A DNA stretch of 64,000 nt from Microbacterium sp. H1-D42 (GCF_022637555.1 NZ_CP093342.1:434001-498000), one strand, 5' to 3'. Counted from the stretch's first letter, positions 41,947-52,261 are shown. The notes: generated by a model from the letters alone, not told the origin. Made by a program: numbers and translations.

Positions 41947-44331
41947 ATGAGCAGCATCCTCTGGTTCGACGAGGTCGGCATGGCCGACCTTCCCCAGGTC
42001 GGCGGCAAGAACGCCTCCCTCGGCGAGATGGTCTCGCACCTGTCCGAGCTCGGCGTGCGCGTGCCAGGTGGATTCGCGACGACCGCCGACGCCTATCGCG
42101 CGTTCCTCGCGAACGACGGGCTCGACACCCGCATCCGCGAGGCCGTCGAGGCGATTGACGTCGACGACGTGGTGCAGCTCGCCCGGGTCGGCGCCGCGGT
42201 GCGCGAGTGGATCGAGCAGCAGCCGCTCCCGGCCGACATCGAGGGCGACATCCGCACGGCGTACACGCGCCTGGTCGAGAACGACCCGGAACCCGACTCG
42301 GTGTCGTGGGCAGTGCGCTCCTCGGCGACCGCAGAGGACCTTCCGGATGCCTCGTTCGCCGGTCAGCAGGAGACCTTCCTCAACATCGCCGGCATCGAGC
42401 ACATCCTGCAGGCGATCAAGCAGGTGTTCTCATCGCTGTACAACGACCGCGCGATCGCCTACCGCGTGCACAACGGGTTCGACCACCACGACGTCGCCCT
42501 CTCGGTGGGCGTGCAGCGCATGGTGCGCTCCGACATCGGGGCGTCCGGCGTCATGTTCACCGTCGACACCGAATCCGGGTTCGGCGACGCCGTCTTCATC
42601 ACCAGCTCGTACGGCCTCGGCGAGGCCGTCGTGCAGGGTGCCGTCAACCCCGACGAGTTCTACGTCTACAAGCCTGCCCTCGCAGCATCCCGCCCGGCGA
42701 TCCTGAAGCGCTCCGTCGGTGAGAAGGCGATCGCCATGCGCTACACGCAGAGTCAGCAGGTCGGCGGCACCACCGTCTTCGAGGACGTGCCGGCCGACCA
42801 GCGTCGCCTGCTCAGCATCTCGGATGCCGAGGTCGAGGAGCTCGCCAGGCACGCCGTCACGATCGAGCAGCACTACCAGCGCCCGATGGACATCGAGTGG
42901 GCCCGCGACGGTGTCGACGGCAAGCTCTACATCCTGCAGGCCCGCCCCGAGACCGTCGTCTCGCGGGCGGATGCGAATGTGATGCGCCGCTTCGTGCTCT
43001 CCGGCCGCAGCGAAGTGCTCGCCACCGGCCGCGCGATCGGCCAGAAGATCGGCGCCGGCGCGGTGCGCGTGCTGCGCGGGATCGATGAGATGGCTCAGTT
43101 CCAGGCCGGCGACGTGCTCGTGGCCGACATGACCGACCCCGACTGGGAGCCGATCATGAAGAAGGCCTCCGCCATCGTCACCAACCGCGGCGGACGCACC
43201 TGTCACGCGGCGATCATCGCCCGTGAGCTCGGCATCCCGGCCGTGGTCGGCACCGGCGATGCGACCAGGGTGCTCGGCGACGGCACCGAGGTGACGGTCT
43301 CGTGCGCCGAGGGCGACGACGGCTTCATCTACGAGGGACTGCTCGACTTCGCCGAGGAGGAGACCCGGCTGGATCGGATGCCCGAGGTGCCGGTCAAGAT
43401 CATGATGAATGTCGGCACGCCCGACCAGGCCTTCTCGTTCTCGCGCCTGCCGAACCGTGGCGTCGGACTCGCGCGCCTGGAGTTCATCATCAACCGCCAG
43501 ATCGGCATCCACCCGCGCGCCCTGCTCGAGCGCGACACCCTGCCCGACGACCTGCGCGAGCAGGTGGATGCCCGCATCGCCGCGTACCCGTCGCCGCGCG
43601 AGTTCTTCGTGCAGCGCGTCACCGAGGGCGTCGCGATGCTCGCCGCGGCCTTCGCGCCAGAGCCGGTGATCGTGCGGATGAGCGACTTCAAGTCGAACGA
43701 GTACGCCAATCTGCTCGGCGGCGACCGCTACGAGCCGCACGAGGAGAACCCGATGATCGGCTACCGCGGAGCTTCGCGGTACATCTCGGCGGACTTCCGC
43801 GAGTGCTTCGACATGGAATGCGAGGCGATCCGTCGCGTCCGCGACGACATGGGACTCACGAACGTCAAGGTCATGATCCCGTTCGTCCGCACCGTGGCCG
43901 AGGGCGCCGCCGTGGTCGAGCTGCTGGCCGAGAACGGCCTCAAGCGCGGCGAGAACGGCCTCGAGGTCGTGATGATGTGCGAGGTGCCCTCGAACGCGCT
44001 GCTGGCCGACGAGTTCCTCGACCACTTCGACGGCTTCTCGATCGGCTCGAACGACATGACCCAGCTCACCCTCGGCCTCGACCGCGACTCGGCGCTTGTC
44101 GCGAGCACGTTCGACGAGCGCGACCCCGCCGTGAAGAAGATGCTCGCGATGGCGATCGAGGCGTGCCTGCGCCGCGGCAAGTACGTCGGCATCTGCGGGC
44201 AGGGTCCGTCTGACCACCCCGACCTGGCCGACTGGCTGCTGGATCAGGGCATCGAGTCGATGTCGCTGAACCCCGACACGGTCGTCGAGACGTGGATGCG
44301 CCTGGCCGAGCGCAGCCGCGCGAGCGCCTGA
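41947..44331 (+). CDS. ppsA: Phosphoenolpyruvate synthase PpsA
   Basis: A 794-residue pyruvate, water dikinase making PEP from pyruvate and ATP for gluconeogenesis. N-terminal PPDK domain ([11 protein letters not shown]), central phosphohistidine domain with [14 protein letters not shown] and H420 (E. coli H421), and C-terminal PEP-binding barrel ([19 protein letters not shown]). Full length. It sits with its regulator, downstream of the methylcitrate genes, so pyruvate from propionate can be sent to PEP. Confidence 0.95.
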   Translation: MSSILWFDEVGMADLPQVGGKNASLGEMVSHLSELGVRVPGGFATTADAYRAFLANDGLDTRIREAVEAIDVDDVVQLARVGAAVREWIEQQPLPADIEGDIRTAYTRLVENDPEPDSVSWAVRSSATAEDLPDASFAGQQETFLNIAGIEHILQAIKQVFSSLYNDRAIAYRVHNGFDHHDVALSVGVQRMVRSDIGASGVMFTVDTESGFGDAVFITSSYGLGEAVVQGAVNPDEFYVYKPALAASRPAILKRSVGEKAIAMRYTQSQQVGGTTVFEDVPADQRRLLSISDAEVEELARHAVTIEQHYQRPMDIEWARDGVDGKLYILQARPETVVSRADANVMRRFVLSGRSEVLATGRAIGQKIGAGAVRVLRGIDEMAQFQAGDVLVADMTDPDWEPIMKKASAIVTNRGGRTCHAAIIARELGIPAVVGTGDATRVLGDGTEVTVSCAEGDDGFIYEGLLDFAEEETRLDRMPEVPVKIMMNVGTPDQAFSFSRLPNRGVGLARLEFIINRQIGIHPRALLERDTLPDDLREQVDARIAAYPSPREFFVQRVTEGVAMLAAAFAPEPVIVRMSDFKSNEYANLLGGDRYEPHEENPMIGYRGASRYISADFRECFDMECEAIRRVRDDMGLTNVKVMIPFVRTVAEGAAVVELLAENGLKRGENGLEVVMMCEVPSNALLADEFLDHFDGFSIGSNDMTQLTLGLDRDSALVASTFDERDPAVKKMLAMAIEACLRRGKYVGICGQGPSDHPDLADWLLDQGIESMSLNPDTVVETWMRLAERSRASA

Positions 44332-44353
44332 GTTTCAGCGACCCGGCGCTCAG

Positions 44354-44623
44354 TCAGCCCAGCTCGATCACCGACCACGACAGTGCAGGCAGCGTTGCAC
44401 GCAGCAGGCTGTCCAGGCCCGACTGGTACCAGACGTTCCAATCGTCGAACGAGATGTCGACCTGCCCGCGGTGCTTGCCAGCCGCCTTCACCGCGTCGAT
44501 CGTCGCGACCACGCCGTCGATGAAGGCATCCATCTCCACCGCCTCCGCCAGGAAGGAGGCCGCGTCGCCGTCGTGCTCACTGGTAGTGAAGAGTCTCATC
44601 ATCGCATCGCTAGACTGCCGCAC
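44354..44623 (-). pseudogene. Remnant of a GH51 alpha-L-arabinofuranosidase
   Basis: An open frame of only 89 residues. Residues about 15-67 match the GH51 catalytic core: DGDAASFLAEAVEMDAF, VVATIDAVKAAG and ISFDDWNVWYQ, the last being the family-typical ISFDEWNVWY. It then jumps directly to the family C-terminus (LPALSWSVIELG). Intact proteins are about 500 residues, so the N-terminal half and roughly 170-190 internal residues are gone. The fragment is squeezed between ppsA and an LLM-class oxidoreductase gene and overlaps its likely promoter. Almost certainly a decayed gene. Confidence 0.78.
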
Positions 44624-45613
44624 ATGCGATTCGGCATCTTCATTCCCCAGGGCTGGCGGTTCGATCTGGTGGGCATCGAGCCCGCCGCGCAGTGGGACGC
44701 GATGCGCTCACTCGCGCAGGCGGCGGATGCCGGTCCGTGGGAGTCCCTGTGGGTGTACGACCACTTCCACACCACGCCGGTGCACAGCGATGAGGCCACG
44801 CACGAGGCGTGGACGCTCATGTCGGCGTTCGCCGCTTCGACGAGCCGGATCCGCCTCGGGCAGATGTGCACCTGCATCGGCTACCGCAACCCCGTCTACC
44901 TCGCGAAGGTCGCCGCGACCGTCGACATCATCTCGGGCGGACGCACCGAGATGGGCATCGGCGGCGGCTGGTACGAGCACGAGTGGAAGGCGTACGGCTA
45001 CGGGTTCCCCGCCGCCGGAGATCGGCTTCGGATGCTGAACGAGGGCGTTCAGATCATGAGTCAGGCCTGGAGGACGGGCCATGCGACGCTCGACGGGCGC
45101 TACTTCCAGGTCGACGACGCCATCGTGCAGCCGACTCCACTGCAGGACGGCGGGATTCCGCTGTGGATCGCCGGCGGCGGTGAGAAGGTCACGCTGAAGA
45201 TCGCCGCGAAGTACGCGCAGTACACCAACTTCGGGGGCACTCCAGAGGAGTTCACGGCGAAGAGCGAGATCCTGCGAGCGCACACGCAGACCGTCGGCAC
45301 CGACTTCGACGCGATCGTGCGCTCGGCCAACTTCAACACCGTCATCGGCGCGACCGAGGCCGAGGTCGAGGATCGCCTTGCGGCCATCGAGGCGCGCCTC
45401 GCGCCGCACCTCGGCGACCGCACCGCCGGCGTCATGCACAACTACCGCAGCGAACAGGCGCTCGGCGTCGGCACACCAGAGCAGGTCATCGAGCGGCTGC
45501 AGGAGATGAAGCGCCGTGGCCTCGGCTACGCGATCCACTACTTCCCAGAGTCGGCCTACGACCGCTCCGGCGTTGAGCTCTTCGAGCGGGAGGTCATGCC
45601 GGCCCTGAGCTGA
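44624..45613 (+). CDS. LLM-class F420-dependent oxidoreductase
   Basis: A 329-residue luciferase-like monooxygenase fold protein: FGIFIPQGWRFDL at the start, LWVYDHFHT, SRIRLGQMC, GRTEMGIGGGWYEHEW and PLWIAGGGEKVTLKIAAKYA follow the F420-dependent subgroup pattern. The ATG at 44624 is chosen because it begins directly with the first strand; the open frame upstream is the antisense of the GH51 remnant. Substrate unknown. Confidence 0.88.
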   Translation: MRFGIFIPQGWRFDLVGIEPAAQWDAMRSLAQAADAGPWESLWVYDHFHTTPVHSDEATHEAWTLMSAFAASTSRIRLGQMCTCIGYRNPVYLAKVAATVDIISGGRTEMGIGGGWYEHEWKAYGYGFPAAGDRLRMLNEGVQIMSQAWRTGHATLDGRYFQVDDAIVQPTPLQDGGIPLWIAGGGEKVTLKIAAKYAQYTNFGGTPEEFTAKSEILRAHTQTVGTDFDAIVRSANFNTVIGATEAEVEDRLAAIEARLAPHLGDRTAGVMHNYRSEQALGVGTPEQVIERLQEMKRRGLGYAIHYFPESAYDRSGVELFEREVMPALS

Positions 45614-45678
45614 CCCACTCAGCACCCCAGGAAGCCCCGAGTGGCGCCGGCCGCGGGCGCAGGCGCGATGATGGAGGC

Positions 45679-46857
45679 ATGAGCAATGAAGCCGTCCTCG
45701 TCGATGTCGTCCGCACGCCCGTAGGGCGGGGCAAGCCCGGCGGTTCCCTGTCTGGAGTGCATCCCGTCGACCTCGCGGCGGGGATGCTGGAGGCGGTCCT
45801 CGAGCGAAACGGCCTCGAATCCGGTCAGGTCGACGACGTGCTGCTCGGCTGCGTCAGTCAGGTCGGCGACCAGGCGATGAACATCGCCCGGCAAGCTGTG
45901 CTGGCGGCCGGCTTCGACGAGCGCATACCCGGAACCACGATCGACCGGCAATGCGGCTCCAGCCAGCAGGCGGTGCACTTCGCCGCAGCCGGAATCGCGG
46001 CCGGTGAAAGCGACATCGTCATCGTCGGCGGTGTCGAGTCGATGAGTCGCGTGCCGCTGGGATCGTCCGCGGCGGGCGGCTCGCCGATGTCACCGCGCCT
46101 GCGCGCCCGCTACCCGCAGGGGCTGGTGAATCAAGGCGTCAGCGCCGAGCTGATCGCCCAGCGCTGGGGCTTCGACCGGCAGGCGCTGGATGCCTTCGCG
46201 GCGGATTCCCACGCCCGTGCCGCCCGAGCCTGGCAGGACGGCTTCTTCGACCGGACGGTCGTCGCCGTGCCCGAGGCGCCAGGCGCGATGGCGGATGAGA
46301 CGGTGCGCGCGGGCACCACCGTCGAGAAGCTGGCCGGACTCCCGGCATCTTTCCGCACCGACGCGCTCGCCGCGCGCTTTCCGGACCTCGAGTGGAGCAT
46401 CACCCCCGGCAACTCCTCGCCGCTCACCGATGGGGCTTCCGTGGCACTCCTGATGAGCGCGGATCGCGCCGAGCAGCTCGGGCTGACGCCACGTGCACGA
46501 TTCCGCGCGTTCGAGGTCATCGGCGACGACCCGATGATGATGCTCACCGGGCCCATCCCGGCGACCCGTCGCGTGCTGGAGCGGGCAGGCCTCGACATCG
46601 ATGACCTCGACGCGTACGAGGTGAACGAGGCGTTCGCCTCGGTCCCACTGGCCTGGGCAGCCGAGTTCCACGCCGATCCGCTGAAGCTCAACCCTCGTGG
46701 TGGTGCCATCGCGCTCGGGCACGCGCTGGGGTCGTCGGGCACCCGCCTGCTGGGCACCCTGCTCGATCACCTGGAGGCGACCGGCGGGCGGCTCGGCCTG
46801 CAGACCATGTGCGAGGGCGGCGGCATGGCGAACGCCCTCATCCTCGAACGTCTCTGA
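45679..46857 (+). CDS. Thiolase family protein (acetyl-CoA C-acetyltransferase-like)
   Basis: A 392-residue thiolase with nucleophile C92 (DRQCGSSQQ), VNEAFAS, GHALGSSGTR with the catalytic histidine, and C-terminal MCEGGG. The GSSQQ variant after the active cysteine resembles thiolases of fatty acid or steroid catabolism. It stands alone behind the LLM oxidoreductase (65-base gap) with GGAGGC before the ATG. Substrate uncertain. Confidence 0.9.
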   Translation: MSNEAVLVDVVRTPVGRGKPGGSLSGVHPVDLAAGMLEAVLERNGLESGQVDDVLLGCVSQVGDQAMNIARQAVLAAGFDERIPGTTIDRQCGSSQQAVHFAAAGIAAGESDIVIVGGVESMSRVPLGSSAAGGSPMSPRLRARYPQGLVNQGVSAELIAQRWGFDRQALDAFAADSHARAARAWQDGFFDRTVVAVPEAPGAMADETVRAGTTVEKLAGLPASFRTDALAARFPDLEWSITPGNSSPLTDGASVALLMSADRAEQLGLTPRARFRAFEVIGDDPMMMLTGPIPATRRVLERAGLDIDDLDAYEVNEAFASVPLAWAAEFHADPLKLNPRGGAIALGHALGSSGTRLLGTLLDHLEATGGRLGLQTMCEGGGMANALILERL

Positions 46858-47081
46858 CGGCCGATCGGCCCCGGCGGAGAAGAAGAACGGGCAGACACGC
46901 TGCCTGATCACGTCTACGTGTCAGCACGGATCTTTACCCCCAGGCCTTGTGCGCGCAGGATGCCAGAGGGATGATTCCGCCTGGACCGGTCACTGGGGCG
47001 GTTCACGGCAGTCGGGCGCCTGGGACTCCGCCCGGCCCAGCACGGCCGAGTGGAATCGCACGGCCGAGATTGTGAGGCATC
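46858..47081. other. Gap before the ScyD/ScyE-family gene
   Basis: A 224-base gap. GTGAGGC precedes the next ATG at 47082 as a ribosome site. I see no confident promoter, terminator or repeat; several short GC-rich inverted stretches (such as GGACTCCGCCC) are not convincing. Confidence 0.4.
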
Positions 47082-48170
47082 ATGCGCGGATCTCGTGCGC
47101 TCATTGCCGCCGGTGCCGTCCTGGCACTGGCGCTGACCACGCCGACGGTCGCGTCGGCGGCATCCGACCCGCCTGCGCCGCAGGAATGGTCCAACCAGGT
47201 GGCCATGCCCTACAGCCTCACCGTGGACGGGCAGCGTGTGCTCGTCGCGGACGGTGCGCTGGGGATCATCGGGCAGCTTCAGCCCAATGGCTCGATCGCG
47301 AACATCATCACCGGGGCAGAGGGCACCACCAGCGTCGCCACACGCGGCAAGTGGATGGCCTACACGACCTCCGTCGAAACGGGTGAAGAGGCGCCACCCG
47401 CGGAGAGTGGGCTTGAGATCATCGGACCGAACGGCCCGATGCCCTACGTCGACCTGCACGCCTACGAGTACGCGAACAACCCCGACGGGGGCAACACCTA
47501 CGGTTTCGTCGACGGATGCCTTGCCGACGGCGGGAGCAATCCGGGCCTGCTCGACGCGCACGCGTACACCGTGGTCTCTTACCGAGGCGCGTGGCTGGTG
47601 GCGGATGCCGGAGCCAACGTCATCTGGCATGTGACCAATGACGGCGACATCAGCGTCTTCGCCGTGCTGCCGGCGGTGCCGGTCACGGTCGACGCGCAGG
47701 TGATGGCGATCATGGGGCTGCCGGACTGCGCGCTGGGGTCCACGTTCAACGCCGAACCCGTGCCGACGGGACTGGCCGTGGGGCCGGGCAACGTCGTCTA
47801 CGTCAGCACACTGCCGGGCTTCCCGGGCATGGTGACGGGGGCCGGCCAGCTGTGGCGCATCGACCGCAGCGGTGAGCCGACGGCGATCGCCGCTGGGCTC
47901 TCCGGTCCGACGAGCATCTCGATGGCAGGTCCTGACGCGCTGTACGTCGCGCAGCTGTTCGGCGGCGGCATCGCGAAGGTGTCGACCTCTGGCCAGCACC
48001 TGGGCTTCACTCCGCTGCCGAACGCACTCGCGGTGTCGACTGCCTCGAACGGCACGCTGTGGGCGGCCACCGCGGCCGCCACGGACGATGTCGGAAACCC
48101 GACTGGTCCCGGCACGATCGTCAGCATCTCGAAGGGCAAGGTCAAGGTCAACGGCCACATTCTGCGCTGA
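47082..48170 (+). CDS. Secreted ScyD/ScyE-family beta-propeller protein
   Basis: A 362-residue exported protein. Signal peptide at about residues 1-27 with cleavage near VASAAS. The mature part shows repeated beta-propeller blades (MPYSLTVDG, WLVADAGANVIWHVTNDG, VPTGLAVGPGNVVYVSTLPG, SGPTSISMAGPDALYVAQL) that match the ScyD/ScyE family, named after cyanobacterial scytonemin-cluster proteins but of unknown function in actinobacteria. Single transcription unit, followed by a strong hairpin. Confidence 0.85.
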   Translation: MRGSRALIAAGAVLALALTTPTVASAASDPPAPQEWSNQVAMPYSLTVDGQRVLVADGALGIIGQLQPNGSIANIITGAEGTTSVATRGKWMAYTTSVETGEEAPPAESGLEIIGPNGPMPYVDLHAYEYANNPDGGNTYGFVDGCLADGGSNPGLLDAHAYTVVSYRGAWLVADAGANVIWHVTNDGDISVFAVLPAVPVTVDAQVMAIMGLPDCALGSTFNAEPVPTGLAVGPGNVVYVSTLPGFPGMVTGAGQLWRIDRSGEPTAIAAGLSGPTSISMAGPDALYVAQLFGGGIAKVSTSGQHLGFTPLPNALAVSTASNGTLWAATAAATDDVGNPTGPGTIVSISKGKVKVNGHILR

Positions 48171-48192
48171 CACACGAGCCCACCGACACAGG

Positions 48193-48226
48193 GAGACCCC
48201 CGCCGACCCGATTCGGCGGGGGTCTC
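48193..48226 (+). terminator. Terminator hairpin after the ScyD/ScyE-family gene
   Basis: Perfect 14-base arms GAGACCCCCGCCGA (48193-48206) and TCGGCGGGGGTCTC (48213-48226), 6-base loop. No T-tract follows. Confidence 0.75.
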
Positions 48227-48479
48227 GCGGTCTGTGACCGCGGCGGGAGGCTGCGACAGCGCTCACCGCTGCACGGAGGATGACGGCACCCGATTCCGAT
48301 CTGAGCCTTCTTCCGCGCACCAGCAGTTCTACGTGCGCGAGTTGTCCTCGGGGTGAACGGGAAGGGAACAATCCGCTCTTCGTTCACAGATCGCAGATAG
48401 TAGGTGTCCCTAGTAATTGCTCGTGAGGCCAACTATCATTGTCACTGTGCCAAAGAAGGCGCAGAGGAGTGTCAGCACA
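48227..48479 (+). promoter_or_regulatory. Upstream region of the mmsA operon
   Basis: This is the remainder of a 309-base gap. Around 48395-48440 it becomes AT-richer. TATCAT (48434-48439) could be a -10 but a good -35 at the right distance is not seen. GAGGAG (about 48463) lies 11 bases before the chosen mmsA ATG. No gene is apparent. Confidence 0.35.
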
Positions 48480-49979
48480 ATGTCCCGATTGATCCCCCAT
48501 TTCATCGGCGGAAAGCCCGTTGAGTCCACCGGCGGCCGCGTCGCGGACGTGTTCGATCCCAGTACAGGCGCCGTGCAGGCGCACGTGCCGCTGGCAAGCG
48601 CCTCCGAGGTGCGCGACGTGATCGCGAACGCCGAGGCCGCGCAGCCCGAATGGGCCGCCATGAACCCGCAGAAGCGCGCCCGCGTGATGATGCGCTTCGT
48701 CGAACTCGTGAACCGCGACATGGACGACCTGGCACGACTGCTCTCCAGCGAGCACGGCAAGACCTTCGATGACGCGAAGGGCGACATCCAGCGCGGTCTC
48801 GAGGTGATCGAGTTCTGCATCGGGGCACCACACCTGCTCAAGGGCGAGTACTCCACGGGAGTCGGCGCCGGCATCGACGTGTACTCGATGCGTCAGCCCC
48901 TCGGCGTCGTCGCCGGCATCACCCCGTTCAACTTCCCCGCCATGATCCCGCTGTGGAAGGCCGGCCCCGCCCTGGCATCCGGCAATGCGTTCGTCCTCAA
49001 GCCGAGCGAGCGGGACCCCTCTGTGCCGGTCCGCCTGGCCGAGCTGTTCCTTGAGGCGGGCCTGCCCGCCGGCGTCTTCAACGTCGTGCACGGCGACAAG
49101 GAGGCCGTCGACACGCTGATCACCGATCCGCGCATCCAGGCAGTCGGCTTCGTCGGTTCGACCCCGATCGCCGAGTACATCTACACGACCGCGATCAACC
49201 ACGGCAAGCGCGCGCAGTGCTTCGGCGGGGCGAAGAACCACATGATCGTCATGCCCGACGCCGACCTCGACCAGGTCGCCGACGCCCTCATCGGCGCGGG
49301 CTACGGATCGGCCGGCGAGCGCTGCATGGCGATCTCCGTCGCAGTTCCCGTGGGGGAGGAGACGGCGGATGCCCTCGCCGCCAAGCTCACCGAGCGCGTC
49401 GCCGAACTCAAGGTCGGCCCGTCACTCGCCGAGAACGTCGACTACGGTCCACTCGTGACGGCGGATGCTGTGAACCGCGTCATCGGATACATCCAGCAAG
49501 GGCTCGACGAGGGGGCGACGCTGCTCGCCGACGGCCGCGGCTTCGAGGTCGAAGGTCACGAGCAGGGTTTCTACCTCGGACCCACCCTGTTCGACCACGT
49601 CACCACCGACATGGCGATCTACCGCGAAGAGGTCTTCGGCCCGGTGCTGGTGATCGCGCGGGCCGCTGACTACGAAGAGGCGCTGGCGATGGCATCCGAT
49701 CACGAATACGGCAACGGCGTCGCGATCTTCACCCGCGACGGCGACGCCGCCCGCGACTTCGCGGCGCGCGTGAACGTCGGAATGGTCGGCGTGAACGTGC
49801 CGATCCCCGTGCCGATCGCGTATTACACGTTCGGCGGCTGGAAGAAGTCCGGCTTCGGCGACCTCAACCAGCACGGCACCGACGCGTTCCGCTTCTACAC
49901 GAAGACCAAGACGGTGACGAGCCGCTGGCCCTCGCACGGAGTGCGCGACGGTGCCAGCTTCGTCATCCCCACGATGTGA
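48480..49979 (+). CDS. mmsA: Methylmalonate-semialdehyde dehydrogenase (CoA-acylating) MmsA
   Basis: A 499-residue aldehyde dehydrogenase of the MmsA type, converting methylmalonate semialdehyde to propionyl-CoA and CO2 in valine (and inositol) catabolism. Start MSRLIPHFIGGKPV at 48480 gives the normal family length; an upstream TTG extension lacks family support. Catalytic C282 in GSAGERCMAIS; NAD-site motif TPFNFPAMIPLWK. The stop overlaps the acyl-CoA dehydrogenase start (GTGA). Its product can enter the methylcitrate cycle at 35969-39742. Confidence 0.94.
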   Translation: MSRLIPHFIGGKPVESTGGRVADVFDPSTGAVQAHVPLASASEVRDVIANAEAAQPEWAAMNPQKRARVMMRFVELVNRDMDDLARLLSSEHGKTFDDAKGDIQRGLEVIEFCIGAPHLLKGEYSTGVGAGIDVYSMRQPLGVVAGITPFNFPAMIPLWKAGPALASGNAFVLKPSERDPSVPVRLAELFLEAGLPAGVFNVVHGDKEAVDTLITDPRIQAVGFVGSTPIAEYIYTTAINHGKRAQCFGGAKNHMIVMPDADLDQVADALIGAGYGSAGERCMAISVAVPVGEETADALAAKLTERVAELKVGPSLAENVDYGPLVTADAVNRVIGYIQQGLDEGATLLADGRGFEVEGHEQGFYLGPTLFDHVTTDMAIYREEVFGPVLVIARAADYEEALAMASDHEYGNGVAIFTRDGDAARDFAARVNVGMVGVNVPIPVPIAYYTFGGWKKSGFGDLNQHGTDAFRFYTKTKTVTSRWPSHGVRDGASFVIPTM

Positions 49980-51220
49980 CCGATACGACCAGGACTGAGA
50001 CGATGACACCCGTCACCACCCCCACCGCCGTCAGCGCGGAAGAGCGCGAGGCGATCCTCGGCGCCGTTCGAGACTTCGCCGAGTCCGAGCTCGCGCCGTA
50101 CGCGGCCGAGCGCGACGAAAAGCACATCTTCCCGCGCGAATCGCTGCACAAGGCCGGTGAGCTGGGCCTTGGCGGCATCTACATCCGCGAGGACTTCGGC
50201 GGCACAGGACTCGCCCGCGTCGACACCGTCGCGATCTTCGAGGAGCTCGCCAAGGGCGACCCGGCTGTGGCCGCGTACATCTCGATCCACAACATGGTCG
50301 CGTGGATGATCGACACGTACGGCGACGAGGCGCAGCGCGGCCAGTGGCTGCCGAAGCTCACCGCGATGGAGGAGTTCGGCGGGTACTGCCTCACTGAGCC
50401 GGGCGCGGGATCGGATGCTGCGAACATCGCCACCAGCGCGACGCGTGACGGCGACGATTATCTGCTCACGGGTGTGAAGCAGTTCATCTCCGGTGCGGGC
50501 GAGGCCGCGGTGTACGTCGTGATGGCGCGCACCGGCGACGCCGGCTCTGGGGCCAAGGGGATCAGCGCCTTCCTCGTCCCGGGCGACGCCGAGGGGCTCA
50601 GCTTCGGCGCCCCGGAGAAGAAGATGGGCTGGCACGCCCAGCCCACCCGCCAGGTGATCTTCGACGGGCTGCGCGTTCCAGCATCCGCCATGCTCGGTGA
50701 CGAGGGCCGCGGATTCGCGATCGCGATGTCGGCGCTCAACGGCGGCCGTCTCAACATCGCCGCCTGCTCGCTCGGCGGCGCGCAGTGGGCACTCGAGAAG
50801 GCCGTGCAGTACGTGCACGAGCGGGTCGCCTTCGGTGAGCCGCTGGCCGAGAAGCAGTCGATCCTGTTCACGATCGCCGACATGCGCACCGAGCTGCAGG
50901 CCGCGCGACTGATGGTGCGCGATGGTGCGCAGGCGGTGGATGAGAAGGCGCCGGATGCCACGATGCGCTGCGCCATGGCCAAGCGCTTCGCCACTGATGC
51001 CGGATTCGATGTCGCCAACAAGGCCCTTCAGCTGCACGGCGGCTACGGGTACCTTCAGGACTACGGGGTCGAGAGGGTCGTGCGTGACCTGCGCGTGCAC
51101 CAGATCCTGGAAGGGACGAACGAGATCATGCGACTCATCGTCGGGCGAGAGATGCTGCGCCCTGCCGGATCCGCCTCCCTCCAGCGAAGCGGCGGAAATC
51201 AGATGCGGAGCGCGTCATGA
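49976..51220 (+). CDS. Acyl-CoA dehydrogenase (probable isobutyryl-CoA dehydrogenase)
   Basis: A 414-residue FAD-dependent acyl-CoA dehydrogenase. YCLTEPGAGSDAANI is the flavin/substrate loop, and LQLHGGYGYLQDYGVER and ILEGTNEIMRLIVGREML are the C-terminal signatures, the E of EGTNE (about residue 380) being the catalytic-base region of this family. Placed between mmsA and mmsB, so isobutyryl-CoA is the likely substrate. Electrons should pass to EtfBA encoded 4 kb away. Confidence 0.92.
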   Translation: MTDTTRTETMTPVTTPTAVSAEEREAILGAVRDFAESELAPYAAERDEKHIFPRESLHKAGELGLGGIYIREDFGGTGLARVDTVAIFEELAKGDPAVAAYISIHNMVAWMIDTYGDEAQRGQWLPKLTAMEEFGGYCLTEPGAGSDAANIATSATRDGDDYLLTGVKQFISGAGEAAVYVVMARTGDAGSGAKGISAFLVPGDAEGLSFGAPEKKMGWHAQPTRQVIFDGLRVPASAMLGDEGRGFAIAMSALNGGRLNIAACSLGGAQWALEKAVQYVHERVAFGEPLAEKQSILFTIADMRTELQAARLMVRDGAQAVDEKAPDATMRCAMAKRFATDAGFDVANKALQLHGGYGYLQDYGVERVVRDLRVHQILEGTNEIMRLIVGREMLRPAGSASLQRSGGNQMRSAS

Positions 51221-52104
51221 CGCGCATCGCATTCCTCGGCCTTGGCCACATGGGCCTGCCGATGGCTGTGAACCTGGTCAAGGCCGGGCACGAGGTGCGC
51301 GGCTACGATCCGGTTCCTGCGGCCGTCGAGGCCGCATCGGCGGCAGGCGTGCCGGTCGCCTCGTTCGGCATCGATGCGGTCGCCGGCACTGAGGTCGTCA
51401 TCACGATGTTCCCCGCCGGCAAGCACGTGATCGCCGCGTATCAGGACGGCGTGCTCGCGGCTGCTGATCCTGGCACGCTGTTCATCGAGTCGTCGACCAT
51501 CGCGGTCGATGAGGCGCGCACCGCGCACGAGATGGCGCTCGAGGCCGGTCACCGCAGTATCGACGCTCCCGTCTCAGGTGGCGTGGTGGGGGCCGAGAAC
51601 GGCACGCTCGCGTTCATGGTGGGCGGCTCGGATGCTGACTTCGCGGCCGCTCTGCCGCTGCTGGAGGTCATGGGCAAGCGCATCGTGCACTGCGGCGGGC
51701 CTGGCCTCGGCCAGGCCGCGAAGGTCTGCAACAACATGGTGCTGGCGGTCTCGCAGATCGCCGTCGCCGAGGCCTTCGTGCTCGGGGAGCGGCTTGGTCT
51801 CGAGCATCAGGCACTGTTCGACGTGGTGTCGCAGGCCTCGGGTCAGTGCTGGTCGATCACGACCAACTGCCCCGTGCCGGGGCCGGTGCCCACGAGCCCT
51901 GCGAACCGCGACTACCAGCCCGGCTTCGCCGGTGCCCTGATGGCGAAGGACCTCGGACTCGCACTGCAGGCGATCGAGCAGACCTCGACGGATGCCAGGA
52001 TGGGCCGACTCGCGCAGGAGCTCTACGCCGCGTTCGCCGCCGGTGACGGTGCGCATCGGGACTTCTCGGGCATCATCACCGACATCCGCGCCGGCGAAGT
52101 CTGA
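51217..52104 (+). CDS. mmsB: 3-hydroxyisobutyrate dehydrogenase MmsB
   Basis: A 295-residue beta-hydroxyacid dehydrogenase. [13 protein letters not shown] is the NAD-binding loop, [16 protein letters not shown] the substrate region, and [13 protein letters not shown] carries the catalytic lysine K169. Oxidises 3-hydroxyisobutyrate to methylmalonate semialdehyde, the MmsA substrate. The ATG overlaps the acyl-CoA dehydrogenase stop (ATGA). Confidence 0.93.
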   Translation: MTRIAFLGLGHMGLPMAVNLVKAGHEVRGYDPVPAAVEAASAAGVPVASFGIDAVAGTEVVITMFPAGKHVIAAYQDGVLAAADPGTLFIESSTIAVDEARTAHEMALEAGHRSIDAPVSGGVVGAENGTLAFMVGGSDADFAAALPLLEVMGKRIVHCGGPGLGQAAKVCNNMVLAVSQIAVAEAFVLGERLGLEHQALFDVVSQASGQCWSITTNCPVPGPVPTSPANRDYQPGFAGALMAKDLGLALQAIEQTSTDARMGRLAQELYAAFAAGDGAHRDFSGIITDIRAGEV

Positions 52105-52121
52105 TTCCGGCCGGACATCCT

Positions 52122-52171
52122 GCACAGAAATCCCCGATCCGCACACGGAATGGGGATTCGGTGTGCTGTGC
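52122..52171 (+). terminator. Nested hairpin after mmsB
   Basis: GCACAG (52122-52127) pairs with CTGTGC (52166-52171) and, inside, AATCCCC (52129-52135) with GGGGATT (52152-52158). It may end the mmsA-mmsB transcript or set lower expression of the downstream hydratase. Confidence 0.5.
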
Positions 52172-52261
52172 GGGAAGAAGTGTGCAGGCGTGCACGACCC
52201 GAGGCGGCTGCGCCGCCTGGGATACTGGAGGGGCCGCAGCGTCGCGGCGGATGGAGTGAAG

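Noticed and set aside
42430..44217. A 595-codon open frame on the - strand opposite ppsA
   Set aside because: It is the antisense shadow of a full-length PEP synthase with intact motifs; high GC keeps the opposite frame open. Its protein is low in recognisable motifs and rich in Arg/His/Asp/Val as typical of shadows.
48417..48479. N-terminal extension of MmsA from a TTG
   Set aside because: Extra residues are not typical of the family, and the ATG at 48480 gives the normal length and N-terminus.
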